Of a stretch of 46,090 nucleotides of DNA, positions 27,601 to 34,552 are shown piece by piece. How positions within the stretch are numbered: the first letter of the stretch is position 1; the number at the start of each line of letters is the position of its first letter. The notes beneath the pieces are model-generated. The model saw only the letters and a program-made list of their open reading frames with translations. It had not been told where the DNA came from and did not search any database. Made by a program: the position numbers and the translations under genes. The stretch spans positions 1 through 46,090 of the forward strand of contig JAGCJH010000037.1 of NCBI GenBank assembly GCA_017648105.1, in the 5' to 3' direction. The DNA comes from Tidjanibacter sp. Its GTDB lineage: Bacteria > Bacteroidota > Bacteroidia > Bacteroidales > Rikenellaceae.

Positions 27601-28950
27601 GGCTATGTGACCAATGGTGTTCACTTCCCCACTTGGACAGCATCCGTACTCCGCAGACTCTATGCTAAATACTTCGCAGAGGGCTTCTCGCAGGAGCAGT
27701 ACAATATCCCCGCTTGGCAGAAGGTAAACGATATTCCCGACAAAGAACTTTGGGATGCTCGTATGATGCTCAAACAGCGCCTCTTCAAGACTGTTGGTAA
27801 GATTATGAACGACACCACTAAGTCGGCTGTCGCTTCGCCCCGCCAGATGGTTGCAGTGAAGGAGAACTTCAAACCCGATGTGCTGACTATCGGTTTTGCT
27901 CGTCGTTTCGCAACCTACAAGCGTGCGCACCTTCTCTTCACCAACCTCGAAAGGTTGTCGGCACTCGTTAATAACCCCGAGCGCCCCGTACAGTTTGTAT
28001 TTGCTGGTAAGGCTCACCCCCAAGATATCCCTGGTCAGGATTTGATCAAACGCATCGTTGCTGTTTCGCAGATGCCCGAGTTCGCTGGTAAGATTCTCTT
28101 CTTGCCCAACTACGATATGGACATCTCTCGCAAGATGGTACAGGGTGTGGATATCTGGCTCAACACTCCTACCCGTCCTTTGGAGGCTTCGGGTACCAGT
28201 GGCGAGAAGGCGGTTATGAACGGCGTTATGCAGTTCTCGGTGCTCGACGGCTGGTGGGTTGAGGGTTACAAAGAGGGCGCAGGCTGGATGTTGCCTATGG
28301 AGCGCACCTATGCAGACCAGAACCACCAGAACGAACTCGATGCAGAGATGATCTACCGCACTATTGAGGAGGAGATCGTACCTCTCTACTACAACCGTGA
28401 TGCAGATGGTATGCCCCGTGGTTGGATTAAGAGTATGAAGAGCTGTATCGCAGATATCGCTTCCAACTTCACCACCAACCGTATGCTCACCGACTACGAG
28501 GAGCGCTTCTATGCTCCCCTCTATGCTCGCCACCGTGAGGTTATCAAGAGCGACTACTTGATGGCTCGTGAGATGGCTGCTTGGAAACGCAAAGTGAGTG
28601 CAGCGTGGGATAAAGTGAGGGTACTCGACACCAAACAGGCAGATATGACCAAACAGGCAATGGTTGTTGGTGGCAAGTATCGCTTCGAGGCAACCCTCGA
28701 CATTGATGTCTTGAAGCCCGAGGATATTGGCGTAGAGTTGATTCTCGCAAGCCAGATTGAGAGTGGTCGTGATGTTAAGATTTCCAAGAAAGTGGAACTT
28801 GATGTTGTGAGCGTTGATGGCTCGAAGGTTGTTTATGCAGTGGATGCATTGATGGAGCACACAGGCTCCTATGATGCGGCACTTAGGGTATATCCCAAGA
28901 ACGCTAAGTTGCCCCACCGTATGGACTTCGCACTCGTGAAGTGGGCGTAA
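24697..28950 (+). CDS. Bifunctional glycogen synthase (GT3-like)-alpha-glucan phosphorylase (GT35) fusion
   Basis: One 1,417-residue frame from ATG 24697 (MKNETVQKPDFLFEVSWEVC). Residues 1 to about 555 resemble GT3 eukaryote-type glycogen synthase: NKVGGIHTVLSTKA (21-34), VAHFHEWM, FTSHATVMGR, VTPNGIND and the catalytic-site EPWGYTPLE (439-447). A linker near 555-575 leads to the DUF3417 domain (SLRALEILSKNLWWSWTLGA, about 587-606). A glucan phosphorylase follows (YFSMEYGLHSSLKIYSGGLG, HCNEGHAAF, ARRFATYKRAHL). The PLP motif EASGTSGEKAVMNGVM has the Schiff-base lysine at K1171. The protein therefore joins chain elongation from nucleotide-sugar to phosphorolysis of the same polymer. Both halves keep their key residues, so neither looks dead. 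It heads the glycogen locus. Confidence 0.88.
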   Translation: MKNETVQKPDFLFEVSWEVCNKVGGIHTVLSTKAATIARELGDKYILIGPDINREGANPEFIEDSNMLREWKQMLYSQGYRVKIGRWNVEGEPVAILVDFSSLISKKDDILKFLWENYQVDSISGQWDYIEPVIFGYAAGKVIESYVSNFCSSTDRTVAHFHEWMTVSGGLYLRSSSPYVATVFTSHATVMGRCIASNGLPLYSGLGSFNADDYARQFNVVAKHSLEKVAARNHDAFCSVSRISAKECKYLLGTEVDVVTPNGINDIFMWNSEEAASRRKEARKAVISVAEACYGKKFAKDPLVVGTAGRYEFKNKGIDVFIEALKQLAVRLPEGREVLALISVPAANEGPRRDLMANLANKKNAIDPEQPRFTTHYLTNQENDPIVKSISGSVLDSADSKVKVLFVPTYLQGTDGILSQNYYECLTGMDLTVFASYYEPWGYTPLESVAFSIPTITTSLAGFGKWVDDLVGGHKGVSVITRNDSNDAFVADSIAETIERFVAMGKKEYEEARKSAYEISRTALWEKFVDNYAEAYGVALDRVITRTNKVVYDGGNATEQVNFVRQQLVSSQPSWSRLMVEKSLPESLRALEILSKNLWWSWTLGAHELFESIDPELWAATSKNPIALLDRLTYSRVKELEQDKKFLAKLKDVYAQYCAYMAKKADAKGPKIAYFSMEYGLHSSLKIYSGGLGILAGDYIKEASDKNVPMAAVGLLYRYGYFTQKLSAQGAQEAAYEAQNFQKLPISPARDEMGNWCSIQVALPGRTVTARIWKCEVGRTDLYLLDTDHELNIEEDRSITHHLYGGDLENRLKQELLLGVGGIRALNALGIKSDIYHCNEGHAAFIGLERIHNCVKGKNLSFSEALEVVRSSSLYTTHTPVPAGHDAFPEQMIRQYMSHYPERLGITWEQFINLGKTRPNDPTEKFSMSFLACNLSQEVHGVSWLHGEVSKEILGDMWPGYFKDELHIGYVTNGVHFPTWTASVLRRLYAKYFAEGFSQEQYNIPAWQKVNDIPDKELWDARMMLKQRLFKTVGKIMNDTTKSAVASPRQMVAVKENFKPDVLTIGFARRFATYKRAHLLFTNLERLSALVNNPERPVQFVFAGKAHPQDIPGQDLIKRIVAVSQMPEFAGKILFLPNYDMDISRKMVQGVDIWLNTPTRPLEASGTSGEKAVMNGVMQFSVLDGWWVEGYKEGAGWMLPMERTYADQNHQNELDAEMIYRTIEEEIVPLYYNRDADGMPRGWIKSMKSCIADIASNFTTNRMLTDYEERFYAPLYARHREVIKSDYLMAREMAAWKRKVSAAWDKVRVLDTKQADMTKQAMVVGGKYRFEATLDIDVLKPEDIGVELILASQIESGRDVKISKKVELDVVSVDGSKVVYAVDALMEHTGSYDAALRVYPKNAKLPHRMDFALVKWA

Positions 28951-29074
28951 AAATTTGTCTGGCGGGTGCTTTTTGCACCTGCCTTGAACAAAACTCCCTC
29001 ATTTGCCACAGAGTAAACTGCGGAGTCTTGTTCTGCGAGCAGTCACTAAAAACTCCTCGCCATACAGATTTTTT
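28949..29074 (+). repeat. Structured intergenic element, copy D
   Basis: Begins at the stop codon of the fusion gene. Outer arms near 28950-28967 and 29056-29074 pair with about three mismatches and end in T6. Hairpin 1 is GGTGC TTTTT GCACC (28965-28979). Hairpin 2 is GAACAAAACTCC/GGAGTCTTGTTC with one G-U (28985-28996 with 29022-29033), upper stem TTTGC/GTAAA. The internal loop TCA/CTGC is conserved. Confidence 0.8.
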
Positions 29075-29259
29075 ACAATAGTATATATAATATACCCTCA
29101 CATAAGAGGTGAAAATGAAATTGTGCAAATGTCGGGAAGGTGTCCAAAAGGGCACTTTCCCACAAGCGCATAAAAACCTACCTACTACAAAAGACCTTAT
29201 TTTTTGAACCAGACTAACATTCAATAACACACAAATCAAAAGGAGAAAAGGAGAGAACT
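28951..29259 (+). other. Spacer between the synthase-phosphorylase fusion and debranching genes
   Basis: 309 bases: structured element D, a palindrome GTATATATAATATAC (29081-29095), then AT-rich leader with a good Shine-Dalgarno-like AAAAGGAGAG (29248-29257) before ATG 29260. The partial box TTATTTTTTG near 29199 has wrong spacing for TAnnTTTG, so a separate promoter is uncertain. Confidence 0.5.
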
Positions 29260-31194
29260 ATGGCAGTACTTACATTCGACAAGAACAGTCTGGGCAACCT
29301 TGAATATGCGTTACAACGCGAGATGCTTTCGACAAACAGAACGGGTGGCTATATGAGTACCACCATCGTCTGCTGTAATACGAGGAAGTATCACGGACTT
29401 ATGGTTTGCCCAATTAAAGAGGGCGATGATAAGAGTTATGTGCTCCTCTCGTCGCTTGACGAAACCGTCATCCAGCACGGACAACCCTTCAATCTTGCTC
29501 TGCACCGATTCCCGGGTATCTATGAGCCTCGTGGTCATAAATACATTGTGGACTTTGAGTACAACCCCACACCTACGATTACCTATCGTGTGGGCGGTGT
29601 GTTGTTGAAGAAGGAGATCCTCTGGCGTCAGCACACCTCCCACTCACGACTCTTCGTGCGCTACACCCTGCTCGATGCACGCAGCGAAACAACTCTTCGC
29701 CTGCGCCCCTTCCTCGCTTTCCGTGAGAAACACGCTCTGAGCAAGGCTAATATGTATGCCAACGGTCACTCGTGGGATGTGAAGGGTGGTGTTAAGTGCC
29801 GCCTCTATGAGGAGTTCCCCTACCTCTATATGCAGTGCTCCGATCCTATGGCGGAGTTTGTGGCTGCCCCCGATTGGTACTACGACTTCGAGTATGCCGA
29901 GGAGGCTAAGCGAGGCTACGACAACCACGAGGATTTGATGACCACTGGTTACTTTGAGGTTAAACTCGAAAAGAATAAACCCCTTATCTTCTCCGCATCG
30001 TTGGAGGAAATCGATCCCGAGAAATTGGCGGCAGCATTCGAGAAAGAGCTCTCGGAGCGTAACTCCAAGATTGATTTCATCTCGCTTCTGAAACACTCGG
30101 CACACCAATTCGTGGTGCGCACAGGTGGTCGCAGTGAGGTCGTTGCAGGCTATCCTTGGTTTGGTCGCTGGGGTAGGGACACTTTTGTGTCGCTTCCCGG
30201 TATCACACTCTCACAGGGCGATGTGCAGGCTTGTCAAGATGTCCTCGACACGATCACTCGTGAGATGAAGGATGGTCTGTTCCCCAATGTGGGCAATGCC
30301 TACAACTCGGTGGATGCGCCTCTCTGGTTTGTTTGGACTCTCCAACAGCTCGAAGAGCACATCGGTCGTAAGGCTGTGTGGGAGAAGTATGGTAAATATG
30401 TCAAAGATGTCCTTTCGTCCTACCGCAATGGTATTGGTGGTGTCGTAGCACTCCACACCAATGGACTCGTGTGGGCTTCCCACCCCAACTATGCCATCAC
30501 TTGGATGGATGCAGTTGTGGATGGCAAACCCGTGACAGGTAGGGATGGTTATCAGGTGGAGGTCAATGCACTCTGGTACAACGCACTCTGCTATGCACTC
30601 GACTGTGCTGAGGAGGCTGGCGATAGCGCCTTTGTAGAGGAGTGGAAAGAGCTTCCCGCACAGACCAAAGAGTCCTTCTTGCGCCTCTTCTGGTTGGATG
30701 AGGGTTATTTGGCAGACTATGTGGGCTCGGAGGGGGCAAACAACTTCATCCGCCCCAACCAGATTATTGCTTGCTCGATGAACTACAAGATGCTCTCGCT
30801 CGTACAGCAGGAGGCAGTGTCGGATGTGGTCAAACGCCACCTTTTGACACCTCGTGGTCTGCGTACGCTCTCGCCCCGCAGCCCTCTCTATAAGGGTCGC
30901 TATGGTGGCAACCAGCGTGAAAGAGATGAGGCATACCATCAGGGTACTGTTTGGGTATGGCCTTTGGAGCACTATGTGAAAGCGAAGTTCGATGTGCAGG
31001 GCAAAGGCTTCCTCTATAAAGCTGAGGAGATTCTCGAAGGCTTCGAGGAGGAGATGAGCATCGGTGGCATCGGCTCCATTTCGGAGATTTACGAGGCAGA
31101 TCCACCCCACGACGCACGAGGCTCTATCTCGCAGGCGTGGAGCGTGGGCGCAATTCTGCGTATTTATGAGATGATTCAGAAACATAAAAAATAG
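29260..31194 (+). CDS. Glycogen debranching enzyme (amylo-alpha-1,6-glucosidase)
   Basis: Removes alpha-1,6 branch points of glycogen. The 644-residue protein has the two bacterial GDE parts. A beta-rich N-terminal domain runs to about residue 270 (STNRTGGYMSTTIVCCNTRK, YHGLMVCPIK). A C-terminal (alpha/alpha)6-barrel of amylo-alpha-1,6-glucosidase type follows (GYPWFGRWGRDTFVSLPG, LWYNALCYALD, HQGTVWVWPLEHYV, SISEIYEADPPHDARGSISQ). The combination is the archaeal/Bacteroidetes-type debranching enzyme rather than GlgX. The preceding AAAAGGAGAG is an unusually strong Shine-Dalgarno for this group. The GT4 gene begins six bases after its stop, so GDE-GT4-GH57 are surely one transcript. Confidence 0.92.
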   Translation: MAVLTFDKNSLGNLEYALQREMLSTNRTGGYMSTTIVCCNTRKYHGLMVCPIKEGDDKSYVLLSSLDETVIQHGQPFNLALHRFPGIYEPRGHKYIVDFEYNPTPTITYRVGGVLLKKEILWRQHTSHSRLFVRYTLLDARSETTLRLRPFLAFREKHALSKANMYANGHSWDVKGGVKCRLYEEFPYLYMQCSDPMAEFVAAPDWYYDFEYAEEAKRGYDNHEDLMTTGYFEVKLEKNKPLIFSASLEEIDPEKLAAAFEKELSERNSKIDFISLLKHSAHQFVVRTGGRSEVVAGYPWFGRWGRDTFVSLPGITLSQGDVQACQDVLDTITREMKDGLFPNVGNAYNSVDAPLWFVWTLQQLEEHIGRKAVWEKYGKYVKDVLSSYRNGIGGVVALHTNGLVWASHPNYAITWMDAVVDGKPVTGRDGYQVEVNALWYNALCYALDCAEEAGDSAFVEEWKELPAQTKESFLRLFWLDEGYLADYVGSEGANNFIRPNQIIACSMNYKMLSLVQQEAVSDVVKRHLLTPRGLRTLSPRSPLYKGRYGGNQRERDEAYHQGTVWVWPLEHYVKAKFDVQGKGFLYKAEEILEGFEEEMSIGGIGSISEIYEADPPHDARGSISQAWSVGAILRIYEMIQKHKK

Positions 31195-31200
31195 GTCACT

Positions 31201-32508
31201 ATGAGAGTATTAATGTTTGGATGGGAGTTCCCGCCTCATATTGCAGGTGGTCTGGGTACGGCTTGTTATGGTCTTACTCGCGGCTTGGCTCGCAATGGCG
31301 TGGAGGTCATTTTTGTAGTCCCCAAGGCGTATGGCGATGAGGACCAAAGGTTCATTAGGGTTGTCAATGCAAGCGATGTGGACGCAGTCTATCGTAGTGG
31401 CGAGGCAGATAGCGAAATCTGGCGCAATGTGAAGTTTATGGAGATTAACTCCAATATGGTACCCTACATCTCGCCCGAACAGTTCGAGAGGGAGCGTAGC
31501 CGTAGTGAGAAGGTTGGCGAAGTTCACCACGAGGGCGATGTTTGGCGTGAGAGGTACAACTTCTCGGGTAAATATGGTGCAAATCTGATGGAGGAGGTTG
31601 CGAGGTATGCACTCGTGGCTCGTCAGGTTGCCATCGAACTCGAAGGTCAGTTTGATGTTATTCACGCTCACGACTGGCTTACTTACTATGCAGGTATTGC
31701 TGCAAAGGAGGTGTCGGGCAAACCCCTTGTTGTGCATATGCACGCTACGGAGTATGACCGCAGTGGTGAGAATATCAACACGCAGACCTACGCCATCGAG
31801 CGAGGCGGTATGGAGGCTGCGGACTTGGTTATGGCTGTGAGCAACCTCACTCGTAACATTATTATAAATAAATATGGTATCCCTGCCGAGAAGGTAATCA
31901 CCGTTCACAACGCTGTGCGCTTTGCTGATAACGATCAGGAGGTGGAGCGTGGTGTGAAGGATAAGATTGTGACCTTCCTCGGTCGTATCACATACCAGAA
32001 GGGTCCCGACTACTTTGTTGAGGCGGCTGCGAAGGTGCTCAAACGCACCCCCAATGTAAGGTTTGTAATGGCGGGTAGCGGCGATATGATGAACCACGTG
32101 ATTCGTCGTGTTGCAAGGCTCGGCATTGCCGATAAGTTCCACTTCACAGGCTTCCTCAAAGGTGCTGATGTGCAGAAGATGTTTGCTCTGAGCGATGTCT
32201 ATGTGATGCCTTCGGTGAGTGAGCCCTTTGGTATCTCGCCTTTGGAGGCTATGAGGTCGAATGTTCCCACGATTATCTCGAAACAGTCGGGTGTTGCGGA
32301 GGTTTTGGACTACGCTGTGAAGGTGGACTACTGGGATGTGGATGCTATGGCAGACGCAATCTATGGTCTGGTTACCTATCCTGCACTTGGCGAGCTCTTT
32401 GCTCGTAAAGGCTTGGAGGAGGTAAATGGTCTTAAATGGAACACCGCAGCTGCTAAAATCAAAGAGGGCTACGAGAGAGTTATAAACCAGATGAATAACA
32501 AAAACTAA
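31201..32508 (+). CDS. GT4-like glycosyltransferase of the glycogen locus
   Basis: A 435-residue GT-B-fold enzyme. The N-terminal domain opens MRVLMFGWEFPPHIAGGLGT, the glycine-rich acceptor/nucleotide loop seen in GT4 and GT5 enzymes, and has DVIHAHDWLTYYAG. The C-terminal domain shows VTFLGRITYQKGPDYFVEAA, AGSGDMM and the E-x7-E signature in SEPFGISPLEAM. It lies between the debranching enzyme and GH57 genes, nine bases before the latter. A role in glucan synthesis or maltooligosaccharide extension is inferred from context. The donor sugar cannot be told, and it could be a second glycogen synthase-like enzyme. Confidence 0.85.
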   Translation: MRVLMFGWEFPPHIAGGLGTACYGLTRGLARNGVEVIFVVPKAYGDEDQRFIRVVNASDVDAVYRSGEADSEIWRNVKFMEINSNMVPYISPEQFERERSRSEKVGEVHHEGDVWRERYNFSGKYGANLMEEVARYALVARQVAIELEGQFDVIHAHDWLTYYAGIAAKEVSGKPLVVHMHATEYDRSGENINTQTYAIERGGMEAADLVMAVSNLTRNIIINKYGIPAEKVITVHNAVRFADNDQEVERGVKDKIVTFLGRITYQKGPDYFVEAAAKVLKRTPNVRFVMAGSGDMMNHVIRRVARLGIADKFHFTGFLKGADVQKMFALSDVYVMPSVSEPFGISPLEAMRSNVPTIISKQSGVAEVLDYAVKVDYWDVDAMADAIYGLVTYPALGELFARKGLEEVNGLKWNTAAAKIKEGYERVINQMNNKN

Positions 32509-32516
32509 CCGATACT

Positions 32517-33716
32517 ATGAAAACAGTTTGTCTTTACTTTCAGGTTCATCAGCCTCTGAGGCTTAAAACCTACCGATTCTTCAATATGGGTAAGGATCAC
32601 AACTACCTCGATGTTTCTGCCAACCGTTCTATTATGCAGCGTGTGGCAGCCGAGTGCTACCTGCCTATGAATAACCTTCTGCTCCGCCTTATCAAAGAGA
32701 ATGAGGGCGCTTTCAAAGTGACCTTCTCGATTTCGGGTTTGGCTATCGAGCAGTTCCGCAGCTACACCCCCGAGGTGTTGGATAGCTTCCGTGAGCTGGC
32801 AAAGACTGGTTGCGTGGAGTTCTTGGCGGAGAGCTATTCCCACTCGCTCTCGTCGCTCATCTCGCCCGAGGAGTTCAAGAAGGAGGTTGAGGCTCACACC
32901 GCACTTATGAAGGAGGAGTTTGGCTATACCCCCACTTCGTTCCGCAACACCGAGCTCATCTACTCCGATGTTATTGGCGAGCAGGTGGCAGCTATGGGCT
33001 TCAAGGCTATGTTGGCTGAGGGTGCCCGCCACGTCTTGGGTTGGAAGAGCCCCAACTTTGTCTATGCCAACTCGTTGGAGCAGAAGTTGAGGGTGCTGCT
33101 TCGCAACTACAAACTCTCCGATGATATCGCTTTCCGATTCTCCAATCAGGGCTGGGGCGAGTATCCTTTGACTGCTGAGAAATATGCAGGCTGGATTGCC
33201 GATGAGAATACCACTGGCGAGGTTGTGAACCTCTTTATGGACTACGAAACCTTTGGCGAGCACCAGAAGGCGTCGAGTGGTATCTTCGACTTTGTGGCAT
33301 CGCTGCCCAAAGCAATGCTTGCAACGGGTGCGCTCAAATTTGGCACCGTGACCGAGACAGCAGCAGCCAATCAGCCCACAGGCGTTCTCTACTGCACACA
33401 CGCTATGTCGTGGGCAGATGAGGAGAGGGATGTGACCGCTTGGCTTGGTAATGAGTTGCAGAACGAGGCGTTCGGCAAACTCTACGGCTTGCAGGAGAAG
33501 GTGCACGAGCTCAATAATGAGGATTTCAACTATGTTTGGAACTTTATGAAGGCTTCCGACCACTTCTACTATATGGCTACCAAGTGGTTCTCCGATGGCG
33601 ATGTACACAGCTATTTCAACCCCTACGATTCGGCATACAATGCGTTCATCAACTATATGAATGTGCTGTCCGACTTTGCTAATGAGATTGAAATCGCTCT
33701 TGCAGAGAAGGAGTAA
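32517..33716 (+). CDS. GH57-family glycoside hydrolase (alpha-amylase or branching-type)
   Basis: A 399-residue (beta/alpha)7-barrel-type enzyme starting MKTVCLYFQVHQPLRLK, the family's HQP motif. The nucleophile motif is SFRNTELIYSD with E146; the acid/base is in NLFMDYETFGEHQ with D242. GH57 includes alpha-amylases, 4-alpha-glucanotransferases and branching enzymes. The short length without extra C-terminal domains fits the alpha-amylase-like Bacteroidetes group. No GH13 branching enzyme is in the window, so a branching or glucanotransferase role is possible but unproven. It is the last gene of the glycogen locus, followed by a terminator at 33739-33775. Confidence 0.88.
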   Translation: MKTVCLYFQVHQPLRLKTYRFFNMGKDHNYLDVSANRSIMQRVAAECYLPMNNLLLRLIKENEGAFKVTFSISGLAIEQFRSYTPEVLDSFRELAKTGCVEFLAESYSHSLSSLISPEEFKKEVEAHTALMKEEFGYTPTSFRNTELIYSDVIGEQVAAMGFKAMLAEGARHVLGWKSPNFVYANSLEQKLRVLLRNYKLSDDIAFRFSNQGWGEYPLTAEKYAGWIADENTTGEVVNLFMDYETFGEHQKASSGIFDFVASLPKAMLATGALKFGTVTETAAANQPTGVLYCTHAMSWADEERDVTAWLGNELQNEAFGKLYGLQEKVHELNNEDFNYVWNFMKASDHFYYMATKWFSDGDVHSYFNPYDSAYNAFINYMNVLSDFANEIEIALAEKE

Positions 33717-33738
33717 CAGCTGGATATTGCAGTGAAAG

Positions 33739-33775
33739 AGAGAGGACTTGGAATTTCCCAAGTCCTCTCTTTATT
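33739..33775 (+). terminator. Terminator of the glycogen locus
   Basis: AGAGAGGACTTGG/CCAAGTCCTCTCT perfect 13-bp stem (33739-33751 with 33758-33770), then TTATTGTT. Confidence 0.85.
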
Positions 33776-33839
33776 GTTGATTGATAGGGGAAATAGGAAG
33801 TCACCCCAAAGTTTCACCACCAAACCTACTCGTTACTCA

Positions 33840-34535
33840 CTAAATATGGTGTGCTGTGGCGAAGGTTGCGATGCTGATTTTGGCATTGGGGGCAGTGCGG
33901 AGGATTTCGGTGGCACACGAACCGATGGTCGCACCTGAGGTTATGACATCATCGACCAATAGGATGTGCTTGCCATCGAACTCTTCGGGACGAAGAAGAG
34001 TGAAAATACCCTCGACATTCTCCCACCTCTCATCGGTGTGTTTGAGTGCCTGAGAGGGGTTGTTGGTGTTACGCACGAGGTTGTCGGTCGAGCAGGGACG
34101 CTCCAATGCTCGGGCAACACCCTCGGCTATATATTCCGCCTGATTGTAACCCCTGCGTAGGAGCTTACGACGGTGGAGAGGCACGGGTACGACCACATCC
34201 ACGCCATAGAAAAGCCCACCCTCAGCAAGAGCCTCTCCAAGCCACTCGCCACACTCCACTGCTATACGCCAACTCCCCGAATACTTAAATTCGTGTACCG
34301 CCTTGCGCCAGCCACTCCCTCTGGGAAAGGAGATGAGTGCCGCTGCACGCTCCACAGGAATCTCATTGCGGAGGTGTTCGAGCAGAGGGTTGAGTGCCTC
34401 GGTGGGGTGGGTGGTTAGCGGGGCATTGGTGCGACAGAGTGTGCAGAATGTCCGCTCGCCCTCAATGAGATAGCCGCCGCAGGCGGGGCAACGACGAGGT
34501 ACAAAAAGGTGGAATATGTCCGCAAGAAGTCCCAT
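33840..34535 (-). CDS. comF: ComF family phosphoribosyltransferase-like protein
   Basis: A 231-residue member of the ComF/GntX family, needed for natural transformation in some bacteria. The N-terminal zinc-ribbon cysteines are C16, C19, C31 and C34 (CPACGG, CTLC). A type-I phosphoribosyltransferase domain follows, with VPVPLHRRKLLRRGYNQAEY and the PRPP-binding loop VDDVITSGAT (194-203). It begins 17 bases after the priA stop codon, so priA-comF is an operon joining two single-stranded-DNA-related proteins. Together with the HhH protein at 12834 it gives the genome two DNA-uptake-associated families, which is suggestive only. Confidence 0.9.
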   Translation of the reverse strand: MGLLADIFHLFVPRRCPACGGYLIEGERTFCTLCRTNAPLTTHPTEALNPLLEHLRNEIPVERAAALISFPRGSGWRKAVHEFKYSGSWRIAVECGEWLGEALAEGGLFYGVDVVVPVPLHRRKLLRRGYNQAEYIAEGVARALERPCSTDNLVRNTNNPSQALKHTDERWENVEGIFTLLRPEEFDGKHILLVDDVITSGATIGSCATEILRTAPNAKISIATFATAHHI

Positions 34536-34552
34536 TGTGAAGGGTTGTTGTA

